This document shows positions 43,921 through 53,000 of a DNA stretch of 64,000 bases, piece by piece. How positions within the stretch are numbered: position 1 is the stretch's first letter; every line of letters starts with the position of its first letter. This stretch comes from Alloprevotella sp. GTDB lineage: Bacteria > Bacteroidota > Bacteroidia > Bacteroidales > Muribaculaceae. The stretch lies in assembly GCA_023663135.1 (NCBI GenBank), contig JAMPIE010000001.1:1-64000 (forward strand), in the 5' to 3' direction. The notes under the pieces were generated by a model. That model was not told the DNA's origin. It saw only the letters and a program-made list of their open reading frames with translations, and searched no databases. The translations under genes and the position numbers were made by a program.

Positions 43921-45180
43921 ATGGATCGAGAAATACCAAAGGAGGAGCGCCGCAAGGGGCTCCGCAAGAAAATGATAATCTATGGCGGGGCGGCCATCGT
44001 GGCCGTCGGGCTGGGCGTGGGCGCCCTGTCGCTGGCCGGGCGGAGCGTCAAGGCCTCGTCGCTGTCTATGGCCGAGGCCACCATGGGGCGGGTCGAGACC
44101 TCGCTGTCGGCCTCAGGGCGTGTTGTCCCCGCGTATGAGCAGATCATCACTTCGCCCATCTCGTCGAGGATATTAGAGGTGTATGTCCAGGCGGGCGACT
44201 CGCTGCGCGAGGGAGAGCCGATCATGCGACTCGACCTCGGCACGGCCGAGACCGAGCTCTCGTCGCTGGCCGACCAAAGGGCTATCAAAGCGCTGGCCGA
44301 CGACAAGCAAGCCTTGGCCGACCGCACGGAGGTGGCCGACCTGGAGATGCGCATCAAAGTGAAAGAGATGGCCGTGAGCCGCCTCGAGGCCGAGCTCGCC
44401 GCCGAGCGGCGCCTCGACTCCATCGGCTCCGGCACCGGCGAGAAGGTGGCGCAGGCCGAGCTGGCGTGGCACACCGGGGCTATGGAGCTGGAGCAGATGC
44501 GCCGGCAATTAGAGTCTACCCGGAGCATCAAGAGTGCCGAGGGGCGGTCGCGGAGCCTCGACATGAGCGTCTTTGACAAGAGCATGGCCGAGAAGCAGCG
44601 CCAGCTCGACCAGGCGCGCATCCTTGCCCCGCGCAACGCCATCGTCACCTCGCTCGTGACCGACCTCGGCCGCCAGATATCGCCCGGCGAGAAGCTGGCC
44701 ACCGTGGCCGACCTCTCCACCTTTAAGGTCGCCGGCGAGATAGCCGACACCTATGCCGACCGAGTGAGCCCCGGTTCGCCCGTGAAAGTGCGCATCGGGC
44801 GGCGGGAGACCCTCGACGGGCATGTCACCTCAGTGAACCCCCAGAGCAGCGGCGGCACCATCTCCTTCACCGTAGCCTTAGACAACCCCTCGGCCCGCTC
44901 CTTGCGCTCAGGGCTTCGCGCCGAAGTGTATATCATCACCGACCTGCTCGAAGGCGCCGAAGTGGTGAGAGTGCCCAACGGCCCCTATTACACCGGCCCG
45001 GGCCGCGCAGAAGTGTGGGTGACGGAAGCTGAAGGGAAAGAGTTGACGCGCCGCAAAGTGACCTTTGGCGAAGGGGGATATGACTTTGTGGAGGTCACCG
45101 AAGGGCTGAGCCCCGGCGAGAAGATAGTCACCTCTGACATGAACGATTATAAAAACAACAGCAAACTAAAACTCAAATAA
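43921..45180 (+). CDS. HlyD/MacA-like membrane-fusion protein of an ABC exporter
   Basis: A 419-residue periplasmic adaptor. I start it at ATG 43921 (MDREIPKEERRKGL), after the sigma-54-like promoter; the longer frame from 43885 would overlap it. One membrane helix (about 19-40) anchors it in the inner membrane. A lipoyl half motif (ISSRILEVYVQAGDSLREGE) and a long coiled-coil hairpin (about 105-225, very rich in A, E, R and K) lead to the second half and a beta-barrel with VPNGPYYTGPG near 360. It is the first gene of a five-gene exporter operon, 10 bases before the ATPase. Confidence 0.9.
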   Translation: MDREIPKEERRKGLRKKMIIYGGAAIVAVGLGVGALSLAGRSVKASSLSMAEATMGRVETSLSASGRVVPAYEQIITSPISSRILEVYVQAGDSLREGEPIMRLDLGTAETELSSLADQRAIKALADDKQALADRTEVADLEMRIKVKEMAVSRLEAELAAERRLDSIGSGTGEKVAQAELAWHTGAMELEQMRRQLESTRSIKSAEGRSRSLDMSVFDKSMAEKQRQLDQARILAPRNAIVTSLVTDLGRQISPGEKLATVADLSTFKVAGEIADTYADRVSPGSPVKVRIGRRETLDGHVTSVNPQSSGGTISFTVALDNPSARSLRSGLRAEVYIITDLLEGAEVVRVPNGPYYTGPGRAEVWVTEAEGKELTRRKVTFGEGGYDFVEVTEGLSPGEKIVTSDMNDYKNNSKLKLK

Positions 45181-45190
45181 CACGAAAGAT

Positions 45191-45865
45191 ATGTCAATAA
45201 TCACACTCAACGACGTAGTGAAAGTATACCGCACGTCGACCATAGAGACCACCGCCCTGGACCATGTGTCTCTCACTATAGACAAAGGTGAATTTGTATC
45301 AATCATGGGGCCGTCGGGCTGCGGCAAGTCGACCCTGCTCAACGTGATAGGTCTCCTTGACCGCCCCACATCCGGCGCCGTGGAGGTGGCAGGCACCGAC
45401 ACCAAAGGCCTCTCAGATGCCAGGATGGCCGACTTCCGCAACCACAAGCTCGGATTTATCTTCCAGAGTTTCCACCTCATCCCCTCCCTGACGGTTGCCG
45501 ACAACGTGGAGCTGCCGCTGATCTACCGCTCAGGCGTAAGCGCCTCGGAGCGCCGCCGGCTCGTAGACAAAGTGATAGAGCGCGTAGGGCTCAGCCACCG
45601 CCGCAACCACCACCCCTCGCAGCTCTCCGGCGGCCAGCGCCAGCGCGTGGCCATAGCCCGCGCCATAGTGGGCAATCCCGAGATAATCCTCGCCGACGAG
45701 CCCACGGGCAACCTTGACTCGGCCATGAGCGCTGAGGTGATGGAGATGCTCCGCGACCTCAACCGGGCTGACGGGCGCACCATAGTGATGGTGACCCACA
45801 ACGACGCACAAGCCCGCCTGACCGACCGCATCATCAACCTCTATGACGGACGTCGCATCTCATAA
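45191..45865 (+). CDS. ABC transporter ATPase (MacB/LolD type)
   Basis: A 224-residue nucleotide-binding protein. Walker A is GPSGCGKST (residues 40-48), the signature LSGGQRQR is near 144, and Walker B with the D-loop is ILADEPTGNLD near 167; the Q-loop sits in GFIFQSFHLIP. It powers the two FtsX-type permeases that follow. Its tight spacing (10 bases before, 12 after) shows it belongs to the operon. No membrane segment is fused to it. Confidence 0.95.
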   Translation: MSIITLNDVVKVYRTSTIETTALDHVSLTIDKGEFVSIMGPSGCGKSTLLNVIGLLDRPTSGAVEVAGTDTKGLSDARMADFRNHKLGFIFQSFHLIPSLTVADNVELPLIYRSGVSASERRRLVDKVIERVGLSHRRNHHPSQLSGGQRQRVAIARAIVGNPEIILADEPTGNLDSAMSAEVMEMLRDLNRADGRTIVMVTHNDAQARLTDRIINLYDGRRIS

Positions 45866-45877
45866 ACACCGCAAATC

Positions 45878-47170
45878 ATGACATCAATCATATCAATAAT
45901 CAAGAGGGCTATAGGCGAGATGAGGCAGCACCCGCTCGTCGGAGCCATATCAATCTTCGGGACAGCCTTTGCCGTGTTTCTGGCCATGATGGTGATGATG
46001 ATGGCTCAGGTGAAGATCACACCCTTTGCGCCGGAGAGCTGCCGCGACCGCCTCTTCATAGGCAAATTTCTGCATCTGTCGAAAGGCGACAGCGACTCCT
46101 CGTCAGATCTCAGCCGAGAGATGGCCCGGCGCCTCTACAGCGGCCTTGAGGGAGTGGACACCGTGTCATATTACACTGTGACATGGGATGACGGCACAAA
46201 TGTCATAGTCGGCGACAGGACTTATGTGCTGCGCCAAAACCTGGCCGACGCCGCCTTCTGGACAATCTTTGACCACACCTTCCTTGCCGGACGCCCCTAC
46301 AGCGAGGGCGCCTCGGAGAGCGGCATCCCCGAGGTGGTGCTCTCCAAGAGCGCAGCGGCCAGGCTCTTCGGCGTCGCTCCGGATGAAGCCATAGGGCAGC
46401 AGCTCGTGATGGGGGAGAAGGAGGCCACGGTGGTGGGTGTGGTGGCCGACGTCACCCCCCTGGCCACATATGCCTACGGAGAGGTCTACGGCCCGACGAC
46501 AGCCTTTCCCGTCCTGGCCAGCGACGGCTGGGGCAACCTTACGGAGATGGGCTCCACGGCAGTGGCCATCCTGGCCAAGCCGGGCACCAAGGCCGAGAAC
46601 CTCAAGGCTCAGGTGGAGGAGCGTTACCGCCGCATCAACGACGAGTATAAGTCGCAGGACAAGAGGTTGGTTTACCATCACGCCCCCTTCACCCTGGAGG
46701 AGAGCGTCAATACATGGGGGTCAAACTCCGACCCAGAGACCGGCTATGACATGCAAAGATGCATAATCTACTTGATGCTCATCCTCATACCGGCCATCAA
46801 CCTCAGCTCCGTGACCCACTCGCGCCTTCGCGGCAGGGTGTCGGAGATAGGGGTGCGCCGCGCCTTCGGGGCCAGCCGCATACGCATCTTCACCGACCTG
46901 CTGAGTGAAAACTTCGTGGTGACCCTCATAGGCTCGGCCATAGGCCTGCTGCTGAGCTTCTTTGTGGCATGGGGATGCGCCGACATGCTCTTCCACCTGT
47001 CAGACTACGGCGAGGGAGCCGTCTTCTCCCCGATGATGCTCATCGACTGGACCACCGTGGGCTTCGCCCTGCTCATAGCCTTTGTCCTCAACATTCTCTC
47101 GGCCTGCGTACCGGCCATACAGGCCGCCCGCGTCAACCCCGTGGAGGCCATCACGGGCCAGCGCGGATAA
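45878..47170 (+). CDS. FtsX/MacB-type ABC permease, first of two
   Basis: A 430-residue inner-membrane permease. One helix near the N-terminus (about 20-45, VGAISIFGTAFAVFLAMMVMMM), a periplasmic MacB-PCD domain (about 50-290), then three helices with the FtsX motif RGRVSEIGVRRAFGASRIRI before the second pair. MacB-type systems use substrate movement across the periplasm by mechanical transmission to push molecules through the outer-membrane channel. A second, different permease follows, so the complex is likely a heterodimer with one shared ATPase. Confidence 0.9.
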   Translation: MTSIISIIKRAIGEMRQHPLVGAISIFGTAFAVFLAMMVMMMAQVKITPFAPESCRDRLFIGKFLHLSKGDSDSSSDLSREMARRLYSGLEGVDTVSYYTVTWDDGTNVIVGDRTYVLRQNLADAAFWTIFDHTFLAGRPYSEGASESGIPEVVLSKSAAARLFGVAPDEAIGQQLVMGEKEATVVGVVADVTPLATYAYGEVYGPTTAFPVLASDGWGNLTEMGSTAVAILAKPGTKAENLKAQVEERYRRINDEYKSQDKRLVYHHAPFTLEESVNTWGSNSDPETGYDMQRCIIYLMLILIPAINLSSVTHSRLRGRVSEIGVRRAFGASRIRIFTDLLSENFVVTLIGSAIGLLLSFFVAWGCADMLFHLSDYGEGAVFSPMMLIDWTTVGFALLIAFVLNILSACVPAIQAARVNPVEAITGQRG

Positions 47171-47202
47171 TCAACCGTCATGCAAAAGAAACAGAAACCG
47201 AT

Positions 47203-48492
47203 ATGTCACGCAAACTAATAAAGCAGACCTGCGCCCAATGGCGCTCAAACATATGGCTCATTATAGAGCTTATGATAGTGGCCACCGCCATATGGTATTT
47301 GACCGACATGGTGTATCTCAAGGTGGGGCAGCGCAATCTTCCCAACGGCTACCATATGGAGGATGTGGTGGTGACCAATCCCAACATCATCAAAGGAGGC
47401 CCGACTTTCGCCCCGGTGCCGGAGGGGATGGACACCATGGCGTATCGCCGGCAAGGGTTCATGGCCATCGTGAACCGGCTGCGCGATCTCCCTATGGTGG
47501 AGACCGTGGGATATGGCGACAATGCCCTCCCTTACAATTACAGTTTCTGGGGATACAGCCTCAGCGAGCTTGACCGCGGCGACTCGCTCAGCCTCTCCGG
47601 CAACAATAAAATCATATCGCCCGAGATGATAGACATCATGGAAATCAAGCCGGTGAGCAACCACACGCGCGAAGAGCTCAAGGCCATCCTCGAGCGAGGC
47701 GACTATATAGTAAGCAGCAACATACTGAACGTCAATTATTATCGCGACCGCTTTGACAATCCCGACGACGCCACTGTGCTCATTGGCCAGCGCTTCTTCC
47801 GCAACGACTCGGCCGACGTCCATCGCGTGGGCGCCGTGATGGAGAATATCCGTCGCAACGACTATGAGCCGGCCTCCCGAGGAAGCATCCTCAGCCTTTA
47901 TAATTTGGAGAAGGGAGTGCCCCAAGACCTGGCCATCAAGGTGAAGCCGGGACGCATGGGCGAGCTTATAGACTACTTCGAGAGCCATCGCGGCGAGTTT
48001 AACGCCGGCAATGTCAACCTTGTGTCAATGTCAACCATCGACTCAGTGCGCGACGCCAACCAGCGCGACATCTATGAGACGCAGCGTAACCTTATGGTAA
48101 TCCTGGCCTTCCTTCTATGCTCCATCTTCCTTGGTATCCTCGGCACCTTCTGGTTCCGCACCCAGGAACGCGTGGGCGAGATCGCCATCCGCAAGGTCAA
48201 CGGCGCCACCAGCGGCGACATCCTCCGCCGCCTCATGGGCGAAGGCATCCTGCTCCTCGTCATAGGAGTTGTCCTCTCCATCGGCCTTGACTGGCTCGTG
48301 GTCCGTTTTGAATTAGGAACCTTCGTCGAGGAGCGCGGCCTCCTTGTCCCCGGCTATGGGGTGTGGCAGGCTTATCCCGTGACCCTCGGCTTTACCTTCC
48401 TGGTGATGTGTGCCATGGTGTGCCTGGGCATATGGTTCCCGGCGCGCAGGGCCATGGCCATCGACCCCGCAGTGGCATTGCAAGATGAATAA
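47203..48492 (+). CDS. FtsX/MacB-type ABC permease, second of two
   Basis: A 429-residue permease from ATG 47203 (MSRKLIKQTCAQWRSN); an open frame reaching back to 46969 overlaps the first permease and is out of its frame, so it is spurious. It has the same plan: a helix at about 15-40, a periplasmic domain to about 290, then three C-terminal helices with TQERVGEIAIRKVNGATSGD, and the family end PARRAMAIDPAVALQDE. It differs clearly in sequence from the first permease, so it is not a recent duplication. It follows the first permease by 32 bases. Confidence 0.9.
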   Translation: MSRKLIKQTCAQWRSNIWLIIELMIVATAIWYLTDMVYLKVGQRNLPNGYHMEDVVVTNPNIIKGGPTFAPVPEGMDTMAYRRQGFMAIVNRLRDLPMVETVGYGDNALPYNYSFWGYSLSELDRGDSLSLSGNNKIISPEMIDIMEIKPVSNHTREELKAILERGDYIVSSNILNVNYYRDRFDNPDDATVLIGQRFFRNDSADVHRVGAVMENIRRNDYEPASRGSILSLYNLEKGVPQDLAIKVKPGRMGELIDYFESHRGEFNAGNVNLVSMSTIDSVRDANQRDIYETQRNLMVILAFLLCSIFLGILGTFWFRTQERVGEIAIRKVNGATSGDILRRLMGEGILLLVIGVVLSIGLDWLVVRFELGTFVEERGLLVPGYGVWQAYPVTLGFTFLVMCAMVCLGIWFPARRAMAIDPAVALQDE

Positions 48493-48511
48493 ATAGCCTA
48501 TACACAGAGAA

Positions 48512-49999
48512 ATGAAATACTTTTTCCTGACAATGATAACCTGCGCTGCCGCTGCGACGGCGGCAGCGCAGACTCCGGCGGGGGCCGACACCATAGCCCT
48601 GACCCTCGACGAGACCATAGCGCGGGCGAGGAGCCTCAGCGTCGACGCCGCCGTGGCCCTCGGGGAGCTACGCTCGGCCTATTGGGAATACCGTTCTTAC
48701 CGGGCCGACCTGTTGCCGGAGGTGGTGCTCTCGGCAACGGCCCCCTCCTACTCCAAGCAGTATTCATCATACATGAACGAGGAGGGCAACTACTCGTTTG
48801 TGTCTACCAACAACCTCCAGGCAACGGGCAAGCTCGACCTGAGGCAGACCATCTGGGCCACGGGGGGCACACTCTCGCTCTCGTCGCAGATAGACTTCCT
48901 GAGGCAATTTTCGGGCACGACCTACAATCGGTGGATGTCAATCCCGGTGGCCCTGACGCTGGAGCAGCCCATTTTTGCCGCCAACGCCGCCAAGTGGAAC
49001 CGCCGCATCGAGCCGGTGCGTTACCGCGAGGCCAAGGCGGAATATATGTCGGCCTCAGAGGCGGTGGCCATGACCGCCATCAACTATTATTTCAGCCTGC
49101 TGTTGGCCCGCGAAGAAGTGGCCACGGCGCGGCAAAACTTAGAAAATGCCGAGATGCTCTATGCCGTGGCCAAAGAGAAGCGCGCCATGGGGCAGATCTC
49201 GAAGAACGACCTGCTGCAGATGGAGCTCAACCTCCTCAACGCGCGGTCATCGCTCACGTCGGGTCAGAGCAATGAGCGGGCGCAGATGTTTCGCCTGAGA
49301 GCCTTCCTTGACTATGGCGACGACGTAGAGCTGGTGCCGTCGGTGCCGAGCGATGCGCCGGATGTTACCGTTGACTATCCCGACGTACTCGACAAAGCCT
49401 TGTCGCGCAACAAACTGGCCGCCAACCTGCGTCGCCGTCAGCTCGAAGCCGACTATGAAGTGGCCAAGGCCAAGGGAAATATGCGCTCCATCACGCTGAG
49501 AGCCTCAGTGGGCTATACCGGCACCGACCACACCTTCTCCAACGCCTATCGCGACCTGCTGGACAATCAGGTGGTGGAGGTGGGGATTTCCATCCCCCTC
49601 ATTGACTGGGGCAAGCGACGCGGGCGCGTAAAAGTGGCCGAGAGCAATCGTGAGGTGGTGCAGGCCCGTCTGCGCCAGGAGCGCCAGACCTTCTCGCAAG
49701 ATCTCTTTGTGCTCGTAGAGCGCTTCTCCAATCAGCGTGAGCAACTGGCCATAGCCGAGCGGGCCGATACTATCGCGGCCCGCCGCTATGACACCAATGT
49801 GGAGACCTACCTCATAGGGCGCATCTCGACCCTTGACCTGAACGACTCGCAGACATCAAAAGATGATGCGCGGCGGACGTATATCACCGAGCTATTCAAC
49901 TACTGGTATTATTATTACCAGCTGAGGTCGCTGACGCTCTGGGACTTCGTGGCCGGACGCCCCCTTGAGGAGGACTTCACGCGAGCCTTGGCACAGTGA
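48512..49999 (+). CDS. TolC-family outer membrane factor of the ABC exporter
   Basis: A 495-residue outer membrane channel protein. The signal peptide ends TAAAQ (about residue 20), with no lipobox, unlike the RND-pump factor. Long alpha-helical repeats (for example 175-250 and 385-460) and the short conserved IPLIDWGKRRGRV are typical of TolC-like factors. It completes a tripartite HlyD-ABC-TolC pathway. It lies 19 bases after the second permease and only 3 bases before the end of the convergent AlbA_2 gene. Confidence 0.92.
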   Translation: MKYFFLTMITCAAAATAAAQTPAGADTIALTLDETIARARSLSVDAAVALGELRSAYWEYRSYRADLLPEVVLSATAPSYSKQYSSYMNEEGNYSFVSTNNLQATGKLDLRQTIWATGGTLSLSSQIDFLRQFSGTTYNRWMSIPVALTLEQPIFAANAAKWNRRIEPVRYREAKAEYMSASEAVAMTAINYYFSLLLAREEVATARQNLENAEMLYAVAKEKRAMGQISKNDLLQMELNLLNARSSLTSGQSNERAQMFRLRAFLDYGDDVELVPSVPSDAPDVTVDYPDVLDKALSRNKLAANLRRRQLEADYEVAKAKGNMRSITLRASVGYTGTDHTFSNAYRDLLDNQVVEVGISIPLIDWGKRRGRVKVAESNREVVQARLRQERQTFSQDLFVLVERFSNQREQLAIAERADTIAARRYDTNVETYLIGRISTLDLNDSQTSKDDARRTYITELFNYWYYYYQLRSLTLWDFVAGRPLEEDFTRALAQ

Positions 50000-50002
50000 G
50001 CC

Positions 50003-53000
50003 TCAAAGGTGCTGAGCGATGGTCTTGGAATAGTCGCTGTCGAGGTCGGCCAAGCCGCCTGACAGGCGCTGGCCGTTGCGCTCAAAGCGGGCAAAGGAAG
50101 AGGCGCGGTTCTTGCCCACGACGAGAGCGCGGAGGAAGGTAGAGTCGACCGGCATGAGGCGGTCGCCTTGCTCATAAGCATCGCCGCGGCGAATAGCCTC
50201 AGCGGGGAAGAAGCGTTTGAAGACATTGCGGCCATCCTCGCTCTGGAAGTAGATGAAGAGGCCGTCGGTCTCCTTGGCGGGAGTGAGGAAGACGATGTCG
50301 CCGCCGGAGATGCGTCCCTGCGCAGCGAGTCGCTGATAGTCGAGGCGGATGGCATGTCCGGAGGCGAAGACAGCGATGAGGTCTTGCTCGGCCTCCTCCT
50401 CGCGCAGGCGGAGGCTCAGGCGGGAAGAGTCATCAATCCAGAGATTGTCAGGACTCTTGCGGAAGGAGCCGTCGGTGTCGGTTATATAGAAGAACGATAC
50501 GGGGTCGTGGAAGGGGGTGCCATCGCAAGTGTCGTAGTCGCGATTGTCTCGAGTCTCGGAGGTGGCGATATGCTCAATCTCTGGGCGGCGCGCCGGAGCA
50601 GACGCTGCCGGCGAAGAGACGGCGACGACCGCCGGAGCGATGGGAGCGACGGGCTCGTCGGAGATGACGGCGCTCTCGGTGATCTCCTCGGCCTCATTGT
50701 CGATCCCGGTGACATAAGTGAGGGGCTGCGACTCGTCGCGGCGAGCCTCGAGGAACTGAGCCTCAAGCTCTTGCGGCACGGGACGAGTGGAGGTGGAATG
50801 GCGCTGGAAGTAGACCCCCTCGAGGGCAATGGGGATGCGAGTGGGCTTGACGTCGACGATGTAGATCTGCTTGCCGTCGTGCTCCTCCCATCGGCTCTGG
50901 ATAAACCTGAAGCGGTCGACCATCTTGAAATATTTGTCGATGGCGTTCATGAGATGGAGATCCATCTTGTCGGCAGACTTGAAAAACTCCAGGTCTTGGG
51001 CCACGCCACGGACATAACCCTCGTCGGAGACGCCAATGTATAGGCGGCCGCCGGCGGTGTTGAGGAAGCCGGCAATGATCTGGACGATCTCGCGGGTCTG
51101 GCGGTCGACGTCGCGCCTCATGGAGTTGCCGGCGGGATAGATTAGCGACGTCTTGAACTCGACGGTCTGGCTCTCGCGGCCATTCTCGATCTGCTCGGGG
51201 AGGATGTCGGGAGCCATGTGGAGCTCAGAGTAGATTTGCTCGCGGATGGCCCGGCGCTCGGGGCCGAGCTTGAAGCCGTCGATGGCATTGTAGGCCAGGA
51301 TGAGTCGGCCGAGCTTCTCGATCTTGGATTGGGTGGTGGAGCGGACTACATCCCACACCTTCTCGGTCCTTTCGGGATGGTCGAGGGCGGCGAGGAGACG
51401 GAGCGTCTGCCCCTCGACCGAGGTTGGAAGCCCCTCGATGAGCATGTCGGAGAGGGAGTCGACGCGGGCGAGGTCTACGCGGCCATTGGATGCAAACTCA
51501 TCGAGCACCTCGATGATGGAGCAGCGGCGGCCATAGTATAGCGCCTGAGCCTCGAGGCCGAGGCAGTCGGCCAAGAGCTGTGCAAAGCTGAAGTAATTGT
51601 AGGCCTTGACCATGTCGGTCTCCAGGTCGGCTAATCGAGCGATGATGTGCATCAGCTCGCCCGTCTTGGCGTCGGAGAGGGTCTCATCCATCTGACCGGC
51701 CGAGTCGTCGGAGAGCTCCTCAAAAGCCTCTTCAACTGGCTCAGGCTTGGGTGTCTCGCTGCCTTTGGGGCGGTAGATCTGCTCGTCGGCATAGCTCCAG
51801 AGGAGAACTTTCGTGGCGTCTTCGAAGGTGATGCGCTCGGGGACGTAGGAACGGATGCAAGTGGCATAGACATCGACGCGTCCACCTTGCGAGGCAGAGT
51901 CGATGCGCAGGGCAATGTTGGAGCCCACGGTGATAGTCTCGGAGAAGTCGCCGCCGTCGACCCAGGCCGTGTAGCCATGCTCGGTGAGGACGGTGAAGCG
52001 GTCGGCGTTGAAGCCGTAGCCGCCGCCGGGGAGGGCGATGACCACTCCGTTGAGCTCCGTGCCGGGCTCGACGTTGAGGCCCACGTAGCGATTGAGCTCG
52101 TCGATGAGCGAGAAAGAGAGAGTGTCGTCGATGGAAGAGCAGGCCATGACGCGGGCCTTGAGGATGTAGGGATGGCCTTCCTCATCGGCAAAGATGGAGA
52201 GGGGGAGCTGGCCGTTGCCGCGAGTGAGATTGGAGCGGTCGAGGAAGCCGATGCCTCGATAACTATCCTCAACCACCCGGCAGCGGAAACGCTCGGCACC
52301 CGGAGTGTCATCTTCCACCCCCTCGACGATGATGTCAACGAGATCGCCGGGGTCGGGGAGCATGCGGACTTTGGGACGTATCTCCTCAGCCTTCTCCTTA
52401 GCCTTGGCTTTAGTGCGCGACTTAGGCTCGGTGATAACCGCTTCGGCCAGGGGATTTTTGCCGGAGAGCACGCCCCGGATGATGGCATAGGCGTCGCGGA
52501 ACTGGAGGATGGTGCGCGGGGAGCGCTTGTCGGCCGGCAGGGGAGCCGGGAGCCATATCTGGAGGCCGTGCCAGAGGTCGAGGCGCGAGGGGAGGGCAGG
52601 ATGAGCGGCCTCAGGGCCGGGGATGCGCAGGTCGATAGATGCGGGGCTCACGGTGAGGGCGGCCCGGGGGGCGTTGTAGGAATAGGTAGAGCCGTCGGCC
52701 TGTTCCTGCGCCAAGAGATGGCGGCCCAGGCGACCGAGGTCTTTGGTGTCGTCCCAGTTAAACTCCCCTTCGGGTATGTCGCCGGTGAGAGTCACCTGGA
52801 AAGCCTTCTCGATCATTCGGCTCTTGACGCAATTGCCCTTGAAGGTGAAATAGCGGTAGAGGCGAGAGCGGTTGACGGCCATCTCGTCGGAGGTGCCTTC
52901 GGCTGAGGGGGATGAGCCGCGGTCGTCGGCGAGGATCTGCTGGATGGCCAGGGCGGCGAGCATCTTGTCGAGGCGTCGCTCGGTCTCGTCGCCGTCAATC

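Noticed and set aside
46969..47202. Extension of the second FtsX permease back to 46969
   Set aside because: It overlaps the first permease in another frame and encodes an Arg/His/Pro-rich stretch; ATG 47203 gives a proper N-terminus.
51647..52906. Plus-strand open frame inside the AlbA_2 protein gene
   Set aside because: Antisense shadow; the opposite strand encodes recognisable protein throughout.
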